Under the pieces are notes generated by a model. The model worked only from the letters and a program-made list of their open reading frames with translations. It was not told where the DNA came from and did no database searches. DNA of 19,788 nt from Pseudomonadota bacterium (GTDB lineage Bacteria > Pseudomonadota > Gammaproteobacteria > Steroidobacterales > Steroidobacteraceae), in contig JAJZFQ010000283.1 in the NCBI GenBank assembly GCA_021805275.1, forward strand, positions 1 to 19,788. Direction: 5' to 3'. Position numbers and translations under genes: made by a program. Positions 12,025-19,281 of this stretch are shown piece after piece (the stretch's first letter is position 1; every line of letters begins with the position of its first letter).

Positions 12025-14807
12025 GTGGGTTTCTCCGAGCGAGGCGTGATGTGCAGCGGATTGGCGTCGGGGCGCGGTGCAGTCTCATCCGGGCTGTCCG
12101 GCGAACAGCGCTCGAGCCGAACCGTGAGGTCGAACCAGGCGGCCTGTCCGGTCACCGGGTCTGAGTTGGACTGCGGCGCATCGGCGCCGTTGCCCGGCAG
12201 GAACTCCGAGATCACGTGATTGAGGAGGAAGCCGCGGGTGAACTCCGGCGCATCGTGCTTCAAGCCCCAGGCGCCGGCGCGCTTGCCGATCGCATTCCAG
12301 GTCCACACCGTGTGGCGGTTCACCCCGCTCATGGTGCGCGCCCGCGCCTTCACCCGTCCGGTGCGCGATTCGACCCAGACCCAGTCCTCGTCCTCGATGC
12401 CGAGCTCGGCGGCGAGCTCGCGGTGCAGATAGAGGCGATTCTCAGGGAGGATCTGGCGCAGCCAGGCGTTCTGCGAGCCCCAGGAGTGATACATGGCCAT
12501 CGGCCGCTGCGTGATGGCGTGCAGCGGGTAGCGCGAGCGCTCGCTCATCGCCTGCTCGAGCGGCAGGTACCAGATCGGCAGCGGATCGCAGTAGCGCGCG
12601 ATGCGCGCCCGCAGCCGCTGCGGCGGCACGCGCGCCCCGTGCCCCTCGGCCGCGAGCCGCAGCCGCTGCAGCGGTTCCAAGTACAGCTGCAGGACGATCG
12701 GCTCGGCGGAGCCGATGAACCCCATCTGCTGCGCACCGGCGAGATAGTCCCGGTTGGCGAACTTGTAGTAAAGCTGTTGCGGCGGCAGGTGCTGTGACCA
12801 GAACCCGCCGTTCTCCACGTAGCGGCGCAGCTGCTCGGGGTTCGGCTCCCCGCGCCCGACGGCGGTGCCGTCGGCACCGCGAAAGCCGGCGAGCGGGCCG
12901 ATGCCGGGGCGACGCTGATGCCGCACGATGTAATCGGCGTACGAGGCGTAGAGCGGACCGCCCCGTGCGGCGGTGAAATCCGCCAGTCCGAGCCGGCCGG
13001 CGAGTTCGATCAACACGTCCTGGAAGGGGCGTACGTCCCGTCCGGGGTCGAGCACCGGCACGCGGATGGCATCGGCCGGTCCGTGCGCCGAGCCGATCGG
13101 CCGATCGAGCAGCGAGATGCAGTCGTAGCGCTCGAGGTAGGTCGTATCGGGCAACACCAGATCGGCGTAGGCGACCGTCTCGGAGGCGAACGCGTCGGCC
13201 ACCACCACGAACGGGATGCGGTACTCCCCGTGCGCATCGGTGGCGCACAACATGCGGGTCGTCTCACCGGGGTTCATGGCCGAGTTCCACGCCATGTTGG
13301 ACATGAAGAGGAACAGCGTGTCGATTTTCTGCGCGCCGGCCTCGAAGGCCCGCGCGATCGCCATGTGCATCAGGCCGTGGATGGCGAGCGGTGCCTCCCA
13401 GGAGAAGGCCCGGTCGAGCCGCAGCGCCTCGCCCTCCTCATCGACCAGCAGATCCTGCGGGCCGAGCGGAAAGCCGAGCGGTGCGGCATCGAGCGGCGTG
13501 CCCGGCGGCCCGACGGTGCGTCCCGGGGGGCCGCCGCCCGGGATGGGCTTCGGGTACGGGGACTTGTAGCGCCACGAGCCGGGCGTGTCGACCGCACCGA
13601 TGAGCATCTGCAACACGTGGATCGCGCGGCAGGAATGGAATCCGTTCGAGTGCGCCGAGATCCCGCGCATGGCGTGCATGGCCACCGGGCGGCCGACCAT
13701 GCGCTCGTGACGGCGGCCGGCGGTGTCGGTCCAGGGCTGCTCGAGCACCACGGGGTGACGGAAGGCGGCCTCTGCGATCTGCGCGGCCAGGCGGCGAATG
13801 ATGGCGGCATCGACGCCGCAGCGCGCCGCGACGGCCTCCGGGGCATAACTCGCCTCGCTGTAGCGCTCGGCGAGCAGTGCGAACGCCGGACGGGCGGCAC
13901 GGCCATCGGGGAGCGTGAAGCGCCCCATGAGCGCCGGATCGATGTTGAGGGACTCGGCCGCAACGAGCGTAGCCGCGGTGCGATCGAAGGCGAGTGGACG
14001 GCCCTCGGCGTCGCGCGCGATCAGGCCGTGCTCGGCACTGCCCGGCGCATCGATGACGAGATGGTGCGCGTTGGTGTAGCGCACCAGGAACTCGGTGTCG
14101 ATCTGTCCGGCCTCGAGCAGGCAGTGGATGAGGGCGAGCACCAGCAGCCCGTCGGTGCCCGGGGTGACGGCGATGAACTCATCGGCGATCGCCGAGTAAC
14201 CGGTGCGCACCGGGTTGAATGAGACGATTTTCGCCCCGCGGGCCTTCAGGCGCGCAAGGCCGAGTTTGATCGGGTTGGAATCATGGTCCTCGGCGACGCC
14301 GAACAACAGAAACAGCCGCGCGTGCTCCCAGTCCGGCTCACCGAACTCCCAGAACGCCCCGCCGAGCGAATACAGCCCCGCGGCGGCCATGTTCACCGAG
14401 CAGAACCCGCCGTGGGCGGCGAAGTTGATGGTGCCGAACATGCGCGCGAAGTGTCCGGTGAGGGACTGGGACTGGTCGCGCCCGGTGAACAGCGCGAGGC
14501 GATTCGGATCGCTCGCGCGGATCGCCGTCAGCCGCTCGGTGAGCAGTCGCAGGGCCTCCTCCCAGGAGATCGCCTCGAACGCGCCCGAGCCGCGCGGACC
14601 GGTGCGCTTCAGCGGGGTACTGAGGCGCGCCGGGGACAGCGCCGTCATGATCCCGGCCGAGCCCTTGGCGCACAGCACCCCCCGATTGATCGGGTGGTCG
14701 CGGTTGCCCTCGATGTAGCGCAGCCGGCCGTCCTCCAGGTGCACCTTGATGCCGCAGCGGCACGCGCACATGTAACAGGTGGTGTGCGCGACCGATTTGA
14801 CGCTCAT
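12021..14807 (-). CDS. soeA: SoeA: molybdopterin catalytic subunit of cytoplasmic sulfite dehydrogenase
   Basis: The 928-residue protein is of the DMSO-reductase superfamily. It is predicted to oxidise sulfite to sulfate in the cytoplasm and feed electrons to quinone. The N-terminal [4Fe-4S] motif is C11-x2-C14-x3-C18 with Cys46. The candidate molybdenum ligand is Cys136 in HGGFCSVNMA. Molybdopterin-binding segments (FGVAEDHDSNPIKL, FNPVRTGYSAIADEF, VVADAFASETVAYADLVLPD) follow. The C-terminal dinucleotide-binding domain includes HAITQRPMAMYHSWGSQNAWLRQI. There is no Tat signal, as expected for SoeA and unlike periplasmic polysulfide or thiosulfate reductases, which are the main alternatives. 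The start has GAGGGG upstream, and the stop overlaps soeB. No dedicated chaperone gene lies in the operon. Confidence 0.88.
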   Translation of the reverse strand: MSVKSVAHTTCYMCACRCGIKVHLEDGRLRYIEGNRDHPINRGVLCAKGSAGIMTALSPARLSTPLKRTGPRGSGAFEAISWEEALRLLTERLTAIRASDPNRLALFTGRDQSQSLTGHFARMFGTINFAAHGGFCSVNMAAAGLYSLGGAFWEFGEPDWEHARLFLLFGVAEDHDSNPIKLGLARLKARGAKIVSFNPVRTGYSAIADEFIAVTPGTDGLLVLALIHCLLEAGQIDTEFLVRYTNAHHLVIDAPGSAEHGLIARDAEGRPLAFDRTAATLVAAESLNIDPALMGRFTLPDGRAARPAFALLAERYSEASYAPEAVAARCGVDAAIIRRLAAQIAEAAFRHPVVLEQPWTDTAGRRHERMVGRPVAMHAMRGISAHSNGFHSCRAIHVLQMLIGAVDTPGSWRYKSPYPKPIPGGGPPGRTVGPPGTPLDAAPLGFPLGPQDLLVDEEGEALRLDRAFSWEAPLAIHGLMHMAIARAFEAGAQKIDTLFLFMSNMAWNSAMNPGETTRMLCATDAHGEYRIPFVVVADAFASETVAYADLVLPDTTYLERYDCISLLDRPIGSAHGPADAIRVPVLDPGRDVRPFQDVLIELAGRLGLADFTAARGGPLYASYADYIVRHQRRPGIGPLAGFRGADGTAVGRGEPNPEQLRRYVENGGFWSQHLPPQQLYYKFANRDYLAGAQQMGFIGSAEPIVLQLYLEPLQRLRLAAEGHGARVPPQRLRARIARYCDPLPIWYLPLEQAMSERSRYPLHAITQRPMAMYHSWGSQNAWLRQILPENRLYLHRELAAELGIEDEDWVWVESRTGRVKARARTMSGVNRHTVWTWNAIGKRAGAWGLKHDAPEFTRGFLLNHVISEFLPGNGADAPQSNSDPVTGQAAWFDLTVRLERCSPDSPDETAPRPDANPLHITPRSEKPT

Positions 14808-14875
14808 GGAGCCCCTCGGCGCCGCACGGTCACCGGGGCGGGCGCGCGGCGCTCAATGGCAGTCGGTGGAGTCAT
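14804..14875 (-). CDS. Possible 23-aa leader ORF coupled to soeA
   Basis: A 24-codon frame starts at ATG 14875 with a good GAGGA 6 nt upstream and ends in an ATGA overlap with soeA. The predicted peptide is Arg/Pro/Ala-rich (ends APVTVRRRGAP) and has no recognisable domain. The same frame is open back to 14998. It may be a translated leader that couples to soeA, or chance in GC-rich DNA. Confidence 0.25.
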   Translation of the reverse strand: MTPPTAIERRAPAPVTVRRRGAP

Positions 14876-14932
14876 GTCGGGTCCTCGCAGCGGGCGATCG
14901 GCGGGCGCCATGATGCCGAGGGCGTTTCCATG

Positions 14933-14980
14933 CCGCAAATGCAGATATTGCAGCTTTGATATAAACTGAATGCATTGCAT
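14933..14980 (-). promoter_or_regulatory. AT-rich island with palindrome upstream of soeABC, probable promoter region
   Basis: This stretch is clearly AT-richer than its surroundings and contains TTTATATCAAA on the minus strand. It also holds an 11-bp perfect palindrome ATGCATTGCAT (14970-14980), and TGCA occurs four times, twice as TGCAGATATTGCA. It lies 125-175 bp upstream of soeA and is the only plausible promoter or operator region for the operon. A convincing -35/-10 pair could not be fixed, so the sigma factor and regulator are open. Confidence 0.4.
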
Positions 14981-15025
14981 GGGTCCTCGCCGCGGCACTC
15001 CTCACCGCATGCTACGCGGGACGCG

Positions 15026-15063
15026 TGCCTCCCGGGGCCCCGCTCGAGGGGCCCCGGGGGGCG
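15026..15063 (-). terminator. Strong GC hairpin after the GH92 gene
   Basis: CCCGGGGCCCC (15031-15041) pairs perfectly with GGGGCCCCGGG (15048-15058) around GCTCGA. The stem extends by four or five further pairs including wobbles. It starts about 5-10 nt after the GH92 stop codon. No run of U follows on the minus strand, so termination may need Rho, or the stem may protect the mRNA end. Confidence 0.55.
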
Positions 15064-15067
15064 GTGA

Positions 15068-18000
15068 CTAGGGGGCCGACGGGCTCGACAGGGCCATCAG
15101 AAACGGTGCCACCGGCACCGAGGCGAGCACGTGGCCCGAGGCCGTCTGGATGAGCGCACAGCGGCCGCTCTGGCTGTCGATCGCGTACGCCTCGCGGCCG
15201 TCGCGGCTGAAGGCGACCCCGATCGGGCCGGGTCCGACGGTGATCGGCGCGCTCACGGCGCCGCTCGCGGGGTGGATGACGCTCAGCGTATCGACCGCCG
15301 TGTTGGCCACATAGAGCAGCTTTCCATTCGGCGAGAGCGCGAGCGCGCGCGGCGAGAGGCCCGTGGCGAACGGCTTGCCCGCCCGTCCCGTGGCGGTCTG
15401 GATCGGCAGCACCTGGTGCGCGAGCGTGTCGGTCACGTACAGGGTGCGCCCGTCGGGACTGACCGCGAGCGCGGTCGGACTGGCGCCGGCGGGGAAGCTG
15501 GCGCGCACCTTGCGCGTGCCCGTATCGATCAGCGTCACGGTGTTCGAGCCCTGATTGCTCACATAGAGCGTGTGTCCGTGCGGCCCGAGCGCAAGTCCCG
15601 CCGGCGCGCTGCCCACTGCGATGGGCTCACCCGCCTGGCGCGTCGCGGTGTCGATCGGCTCGACCGTGTTGCTGCCACCGTTGGCGACCCAGAGCGTGTG
15701 CTCGCCGCGACCGATCGCGAGCGCCGCCGGGCCGGCCCCGACGGTGAGGGTGGCGAGGACGGTGTGCGTGTGTCCGTCGATCATCGAGACGGTGTTCGAG
15801 CTCTGGTTCGCCACGTAGATGCGGGTTCCCGCGGCGTTGGTGACCACCGCATCCGGGTTCTCACCGACGGCGATGCTCGGACCGCTCGCACGGGTGGCCG
15901 GATCGAAGGGCACGACCGTGTTGTCCGCGAAGCTCGCCAGGTACAGCAGCGGCAGCACCTGACCGGCCGGTGCGGTGCGCACGATGAGCGCGGTGGCCGG
16001 CAGACGCGCCCCGTGGGCGACACGGGCGCGCAGTGCAATGCGGTAGTAGCCGGGCCGAGTGCCGGTGTGGGCACTGACGGTGAGGGGCACGGCATGCGTC
16101 TCGCCGGGGCCGATCACGAGGTGGCCGCCAGCCGGGTGCACGCGCAGGCCGGCCGGTGCGATCGCATGCCAGCGCACCGTCGTGGCGGCGGCGTCGCGTG
16201 GGTCGGTGAGCACGAACGAGGCGACCGCCGAGTGCCCCGGCAGCACGAGCGTGCGGCGCTTCAGCGTGTGCCAGCTCGCGGCCGTCGCGGCCGGGAAATG
16301 CGGCGTGCCTGCGGTGTAGGACGGCGGCGCATCCTGCGCGGCCGTCCCCCAGAGCAGGTCGGGGGTTCGTGCGAGCGTGAAGTGCAGCCGCACCGTGCCG
16401 TGCAGCGGCAGGGCGAGCCAGGTGTGCTCGGTGCCGTGCCCGTTGACGGTGAGCGCATGCACGTACGGGCGGTTCGCCGCGGCGCCCGGGGCGCTGATGC
16501 GCACCGTGAGACCGCCCGGAGAGGCGATGACGATGTGCGGGAACAGCGGGCTGCCGACCACCAGCCCGCGTACGGGCGGGTTCTGCGGGTACAGGCCGAT
16601 CGCCGACCAGACGTACCAGGCGCTCATCGTGCCGAGGTCATCGTTGCCGGGGATGCCCGCCGGGGTGTCGTTGTAGAGCGTGTCGATCGCGGTGCGCACG
16701 ATCTCCTGGGTGCGCCAGGGTGCACCGGCGTTCAGGTACACCCACGGCGAGCCGAGGCTCGGTTCATTGCCGAGCCAGGCGTTCGGGGCGGCCTGGCCCG
16801 CATTGAGGTGGGTGAAGAACGCATCGAGCCGCCGGCGCGCCGCGGCACGACCGCCCATCGCATCGATCAGGTCGTGCAGATCCTGCGGCACCATCCAGGT
16901 GTACTGGGCCGCGTTGCCTTCCTGGAAGCCGCGCTGGCCGTTGGAGTTGATCGGCGTCGCGACGAACGCGCCGGTTGCATCGCGCGCGCTGATCAGCCCG
17001 GTCGCAGTGTCGAACACGTTCTGCCAGTTCATCGAGCGGCGCAGGAAGCGCCGGGCGAGGCGCATCGCGCCGTTCTCCCCGGCGAGCCGCGCGATGGCGA
17101 AGTCGTCATCGGCGTACTCGAGCGTCTCGGACGATCCGTTCGGCACCGGCGCCGAGGAGGTGGTGCGGTCATCGGACAGGTAGCCCTGGCGCAGGTATTG
17201 CTTCAGGCCGGGCCGCTCCACGTACCAGCCCTGGCCGGGCGGGGAGTGCGTGTCCGTCGCCCCTTTGACCATCTCGTGCAAGGCTTCGGGGACGTTGAAG
17301 TCGCGCGCCCCGAACGCCCAGCCGCCCGCGAGGATGATGTCGGCCGCATCGCCGCCCATCACGCCCGTGTAACCGTTCTCGAGCGGCCACTTCGCCAGCC
17401 AGCCGCCCTGATGTCCTTCGTCGAGCAGCGACTGCATCATGTCGCTCGCGCGGTGCGGGGCGAGCACTGCGAGCAGCGGCACGTCGGTGCGGTAGATGTC
17501 CCAGCCCGAGTAGTTGGCGTACTCGTCATGATGGGCCGCCAGGCGATGGATCCGGTCATCGAAGCCGCGATACTCGCCGTTCACGTCGCTGTAGAGCGTC
17601 GGGGAGAGCAATGCGTGATACAGCGCGGTATAGAAGGTGGCTTGCTCCGCGCGCGTGCCGCCGCTGATCTGGATGCGCCGCAGCAGGCCGTTCCAGATCG
17701 TCGTGGCGCGCTTGCGGGTCGCTCGCACGTGCCAGCGGTCCGGTGCGGCGCGCAGATTCTCGAGCGCATCGGCGCGGCTGACGTAGGAGATGGCCACTTC
17801 CACCTTGACGGTGCGGTGTTGGGCGGTAGCGAAGCTGACCCAGCCGCCGGTGCCGACGCCGCGCATGCTGCGCGCGCCGGGGTATACGCGGGCGCCCCGC
17901 CAGGCGCCCGAGGCGCTCATCGGGCGGCTGAAGCGCGCCACGAAATAGATCGTGTAGAGATCCGGAGCGCCGCAGAACGCCCCGCCGGTCGCCGAACCGC

Positions 18001-18613
18001 TCACCTGGCGGGGCGAGTCGACGCGAAAGTGCGCGGCAGTGACCCCGGCCTGGTTGGAGGAGACATTGAAGAGGAGATTGCCCGCACGGCCCGCCGGGAA
18101 GCTGAAACGGCCAAGTCCCGTGCGGCGCGTGACGGTGAGCTCGGCGCCGATTCCGGCGCGTGCGAAGCGCAGCGCGTACCAGCCGGGTGAGCCGTGCTCA
18201 TCGGCATGCACCAGCGGCAGCGTGGCGCTCGCCGGCGCGGTGATCGCACCGCTCGTCGGCAGGATGCGGATATCCCCAGCCACCGAGCAGCCCGGGCCGC
18301 TCAAGTGGGTGAGGCTGAAGCCCGTGATCGCGGAGTCCGTATAGTTGTATCCGCCCCCGGCCGGTGCGCTCGGGGTGTCCGGACTCCACTGGATCATGCC
18401 CAAGGGCAGACTCGCCCCCGGGAAGGTGTCGATCGGTCCGCCGACGGCGGTGCCCGAGGTCCCGACGAACACATTCACCCGGGCGGCGGGGTCGCTCACC
18501 GTGGCGACCGCGGGGGCGGCGCTCGCCAGGCCCGCGGTGCCCGCGAGCAGCACCACCGCGGTGAGAAGCGCAGGAGAACTCGAACGCAGAGCAGTCGGCA
18601 GGACGGGTCTCAT
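15068..18613 (-). CDS. Secreted GH92 alpha-mannosidase-like protein with NEW3-type and beta-propeller domains
   Basis: The 1181-residue protein has a signal peptide (MRPVLPTALR then LLTAVVLLAGTAGLASA, cleavage near residue 32). Residues 35-770 are a GH92 exo-alpha-mannosidase module: N-terminal beta-sandwich (VNVFVGTSG, PGASLPLGMIQWSPDT, GGGYNYTDS, ITGFSLTHLSGPGC), then an (alpha/alpha)6 barrel. The family acid site FQEGNAAQYTWMVPQD has Glu565, and the base region GIPGNDDLGTMSAWYVW has Asp658/Asp659. Calcium dependence is known for the family. Residues about 775-888 look like a NEW3-type Ig-like domain. Residues 891-1181 form seven 42-residue YVTN-like repeats. It is far longer than usual GH92 enzymes (about 750 residues). 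The start has AGGGAG upstream. It probably acts outside the cytoplasmic membrane on mannose-containing glycans; exact linkage specificity cannot be read. Confidence 0.92.
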   Translation of the reverse strand: MRPVLPTALRSSSPALLTAVVLLAGTAGLASAAPAVATVSDPAARVNVFVGTSGTAVGGPIDTFPGASLPLGMIQWSPDTPSAPAGGGYNYTDSAITGFSLTHLSGPGCSVAGDIRILPTSGAITAPASATLPLVHADEHGSPGWYALRFARAGIGAELTVTRRTGLGRFSFPAGRAGNLLFNVSSNQAGVTAAHFRVDSPRQVSGSATGGAFCGAPDLYTIYFVARFSRPMSASGAWRGARVYPGARSMRGVGTGGWVSFATAQHRTVKVEVAISYVSRADALENLRAAPDRWHVRATRKRATTIWNGLLRRIQISGGTRAEQATFYTALYHALLSPTLYSDVNGEYRGFDDRIHRLAAHHDEYANYSGWDIYRTDVPLLAVLAPHRASDMMQSLLDEGHQGGWLAKWPLENGYTGVMGGDAADIILAGGWAFGARDFNVPEALHEMVKGATDTHSPPGQGWYVERPGLKQYLRQGYLSDDRTTSSAPVPNGSSETLEYADDDFAIARLAGENGAMRLARRFLRRSMNWQNVFDTATGLISARDATGAFVATPINSNGQRGFQEGNAAQYTWMVPQDLHDLIDAMGGRAAARRRLDAFFTHLNAGQAAPNAWLGNEPSLGSPWVYLNAGAPWRTQEIVRTAIDTLYNDTPAGIPGNDDLGTMSAWYVWSAIGLYPQNPPVRGLVVGSPLFPHIVIASPGGLTVRISAPGAAANRPYVHALTVNGHGTEHTWLALPLHGTVRLHFTLARTPDLLWGTAAQDAPPSYTAGTPHFPAATAASWHTLKRRTLVLPGHSAVASFVLTDPRDAAATTVRWHAIAPAGLRVHPAGGHLVIGPGETHAVPLTVSAHTGTRPGYYRIALRARVAHGARLPATALIVRTAPAGQVLPLLYLASFADNTVVPFDPATRASGPSIAVGENPDAVVTNAAGTRIYVANQSSNTVSMIDGHTHTVLATLTVGAGPAALAIGRGEHTLWVANGGSNTVEPIDTATRQAGEPIAVGSAPAGLALGPHGHTLYVSNQGSNTVTLIDTGTRKVRASFPAGASPTALAVSPDGRTLYVTDTLAHQVLPIQTATGRAGKPFATGLSPRALALSPNGKLLYVANTAVDTLSVIHPASGAVSAPITVGPGPIGVAFSRDGREAYAIDSQSGRCALIQTASGHVLASVPVAPFLMALSSPSAP
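15071..15943 (-). repeat. Seven tandem 126-bp units encoding a YVTN-type beta-propeller
   Basis: Within the GH92 protein, residues 891-1181 divide into six consecutive 42-residue units and a last unit of 39. They begin YLASFADNTV, YVANQSSNTV, WVANGGSNTV, YVSNQGSNTV, YVTDTLAHQV, YVANTAVDTL and YAIDSQSGRC. Each has an aromatic start, an ID- or I-containing second strand, a VG..P turn and LA.SPDG-like fourth strand. Seven blades are enough to close a propeller. Units have diverged, so this is an old expansion rather than a recent duplication. Confidence 0.85.
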
Positions 18614-18715
18614 GGGGGGCTCCCTGGGGTGCTGCGGAGGCGCTAGGGTACCCTCATCAGACCGGGACGCAAGGCACGTCGCCGGTTGGCGCGGGGGCGG
18701 AGCGGGCCGGCGTGT

Positions 18716-18738
18716 ATATTAGAAAAAACTGATATGAT
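18716..18738 (+). promoter_or_regulatory. Extended -10 promoter overlapping an inverted repeat, rhodanese gene
   Basis: TGATATGAT (18730-18738) is a full extended -10 (TGn plus TATGAT) placed about 35 nt before the rhodanese ATG. It overlaps the inverted repeat ATATTAG-AAAAAA-CTGATAT (18716-18735), whose arms match at six of seven positions. Such a symmetric AT-rich site across the core promoter suits a dimeric winged-helix repressor. ArsR-type sulfide or persulfide sensors often control rhodanese genes, but the regulator is not in this window. The site may also affect the divergent GH92 gene. Confidence 0.5.
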
Positions 18739-18771
18739 CGGCGCACCGACCATCGCCGAGGTCTGCCCATC

Positions 18772-19164
18772 ATGATGCACTCTGCGCAGGATCATTCCGC
18801 TCGCCGCGACGGTACGCTGCACGAGCTGATTCCGGTGGAGGTCCACGCCTTGCTGCAGGCGCGCCAGGCCGTGCTGATCGATGTCCGCGAGCCCGGAGAA
18901 TTCGATGCCGAGCGCATTCCCGGCGCGCTGTTGTTTCCGCTCTCCGGGTTCGATCCGCAGTGTCTGCCGCTCGAGAACGGCCGGCGGATCATCTTTCAGT
19001 GCGGGACCGGGCGCCGCTCGGCGCTCGCGGCCCACCAGGTGCTCGCGCTCGGCCATGCCGAGGCGACGCATCTGGCCGGCGGCATCAGCGCGTGGAAGCG
19101 GGCCGGACTTGCGGTCACGCGCTTCGATCCGGCGAGCGGGGAGGTCAGAACCGTGCGCGGCTGA
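18772..19164 (+). CDS. Single-domain rhodanese (sulfurtransferase)
   Basis: The 130-residue cytoplasmic protein has one rhodanese domain: IDVREPGEFDAERIPGA (36-52), FPLSGF, and the active-site loop IIFQCGTGRRSA with Cys77, followed by LAGGISAWKRAGLAV. The six-residue loop CGTGRR fits thiosulfate- or persulfide-type sulfur transfer rather than the longer phosphatase-like loops. There is no signal peptide. A Shine-Dalgarno GAGGT lies 9 nt upstream of ATG 18772; a second ATG follows directly at 18775. It probably handles sulfane sulfur released in sulfur oxidation or protects against persulfides, in line with the sulfite oxidation genes nearby; the sulfur donor is unknown. Confidence 0.9.
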   Translation: MMHSAQDHSARRDGTLHELIPVEVHALLQARQAVLIDVREPGEFDAERIPGALLFPLSGFDPQCLPLENGRRIIFQCGTGRRSALAAHQVLALGHAEATHLAGGISAWKRAGLAVTRFDPASGEVRTVRG

Positions 19165-19281
19165 GGCCTCTGGCGACTCGGGGATCTGCGTGCCCGTCGC
19201 ACCCGAAGCCTGCGCCGCTCGGGCCGCTGACCTTGATGGAGAAGATGTGCCTCGGCCGGGGGACGCCGGGAGGGTGGCGGT

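Noticed and set aside
12918..14222. Plus-strand frame of 434 codons opposite soeA
   Set aside because: It is antisense to SoeA and has no recognisable domain; composition is typical of GC-driven open frames.
12021..14807. Reading the molybdoprotein operon as thiosulfate or polysulfide reductase
   Set aside because: The catalytic subunit lacks a Tat signal, and the anchor is DmsC-like. The ferredoxin subunit has SoeB-like segments. Phylogeny would be needed to exclude it fully.
14961..14968. FNR/CRP-type box around TTTGATATAAACTGAA upstream of soeA
   Set aside because: Only the left half fits TTGAT; the right half does not match ATCAA, so the site is not convincing.
15071..15943. 126-bp periodicity considered as a CRISPR or satellite repeat
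   Set aside because: The period is in frame and encodes diverged propeller blades; there are no identical repeats or unique spacers.
15131..18190. Plus-strand open frame of over 1000 codons opposite the GH92 gene
   Set aside because: Its protein is Arg/Gly/Ala/His-rich without domains, and it lies wholly antisense to a clear GH92 protein. It arises from the lack of stop codons in GC-rich DNA.
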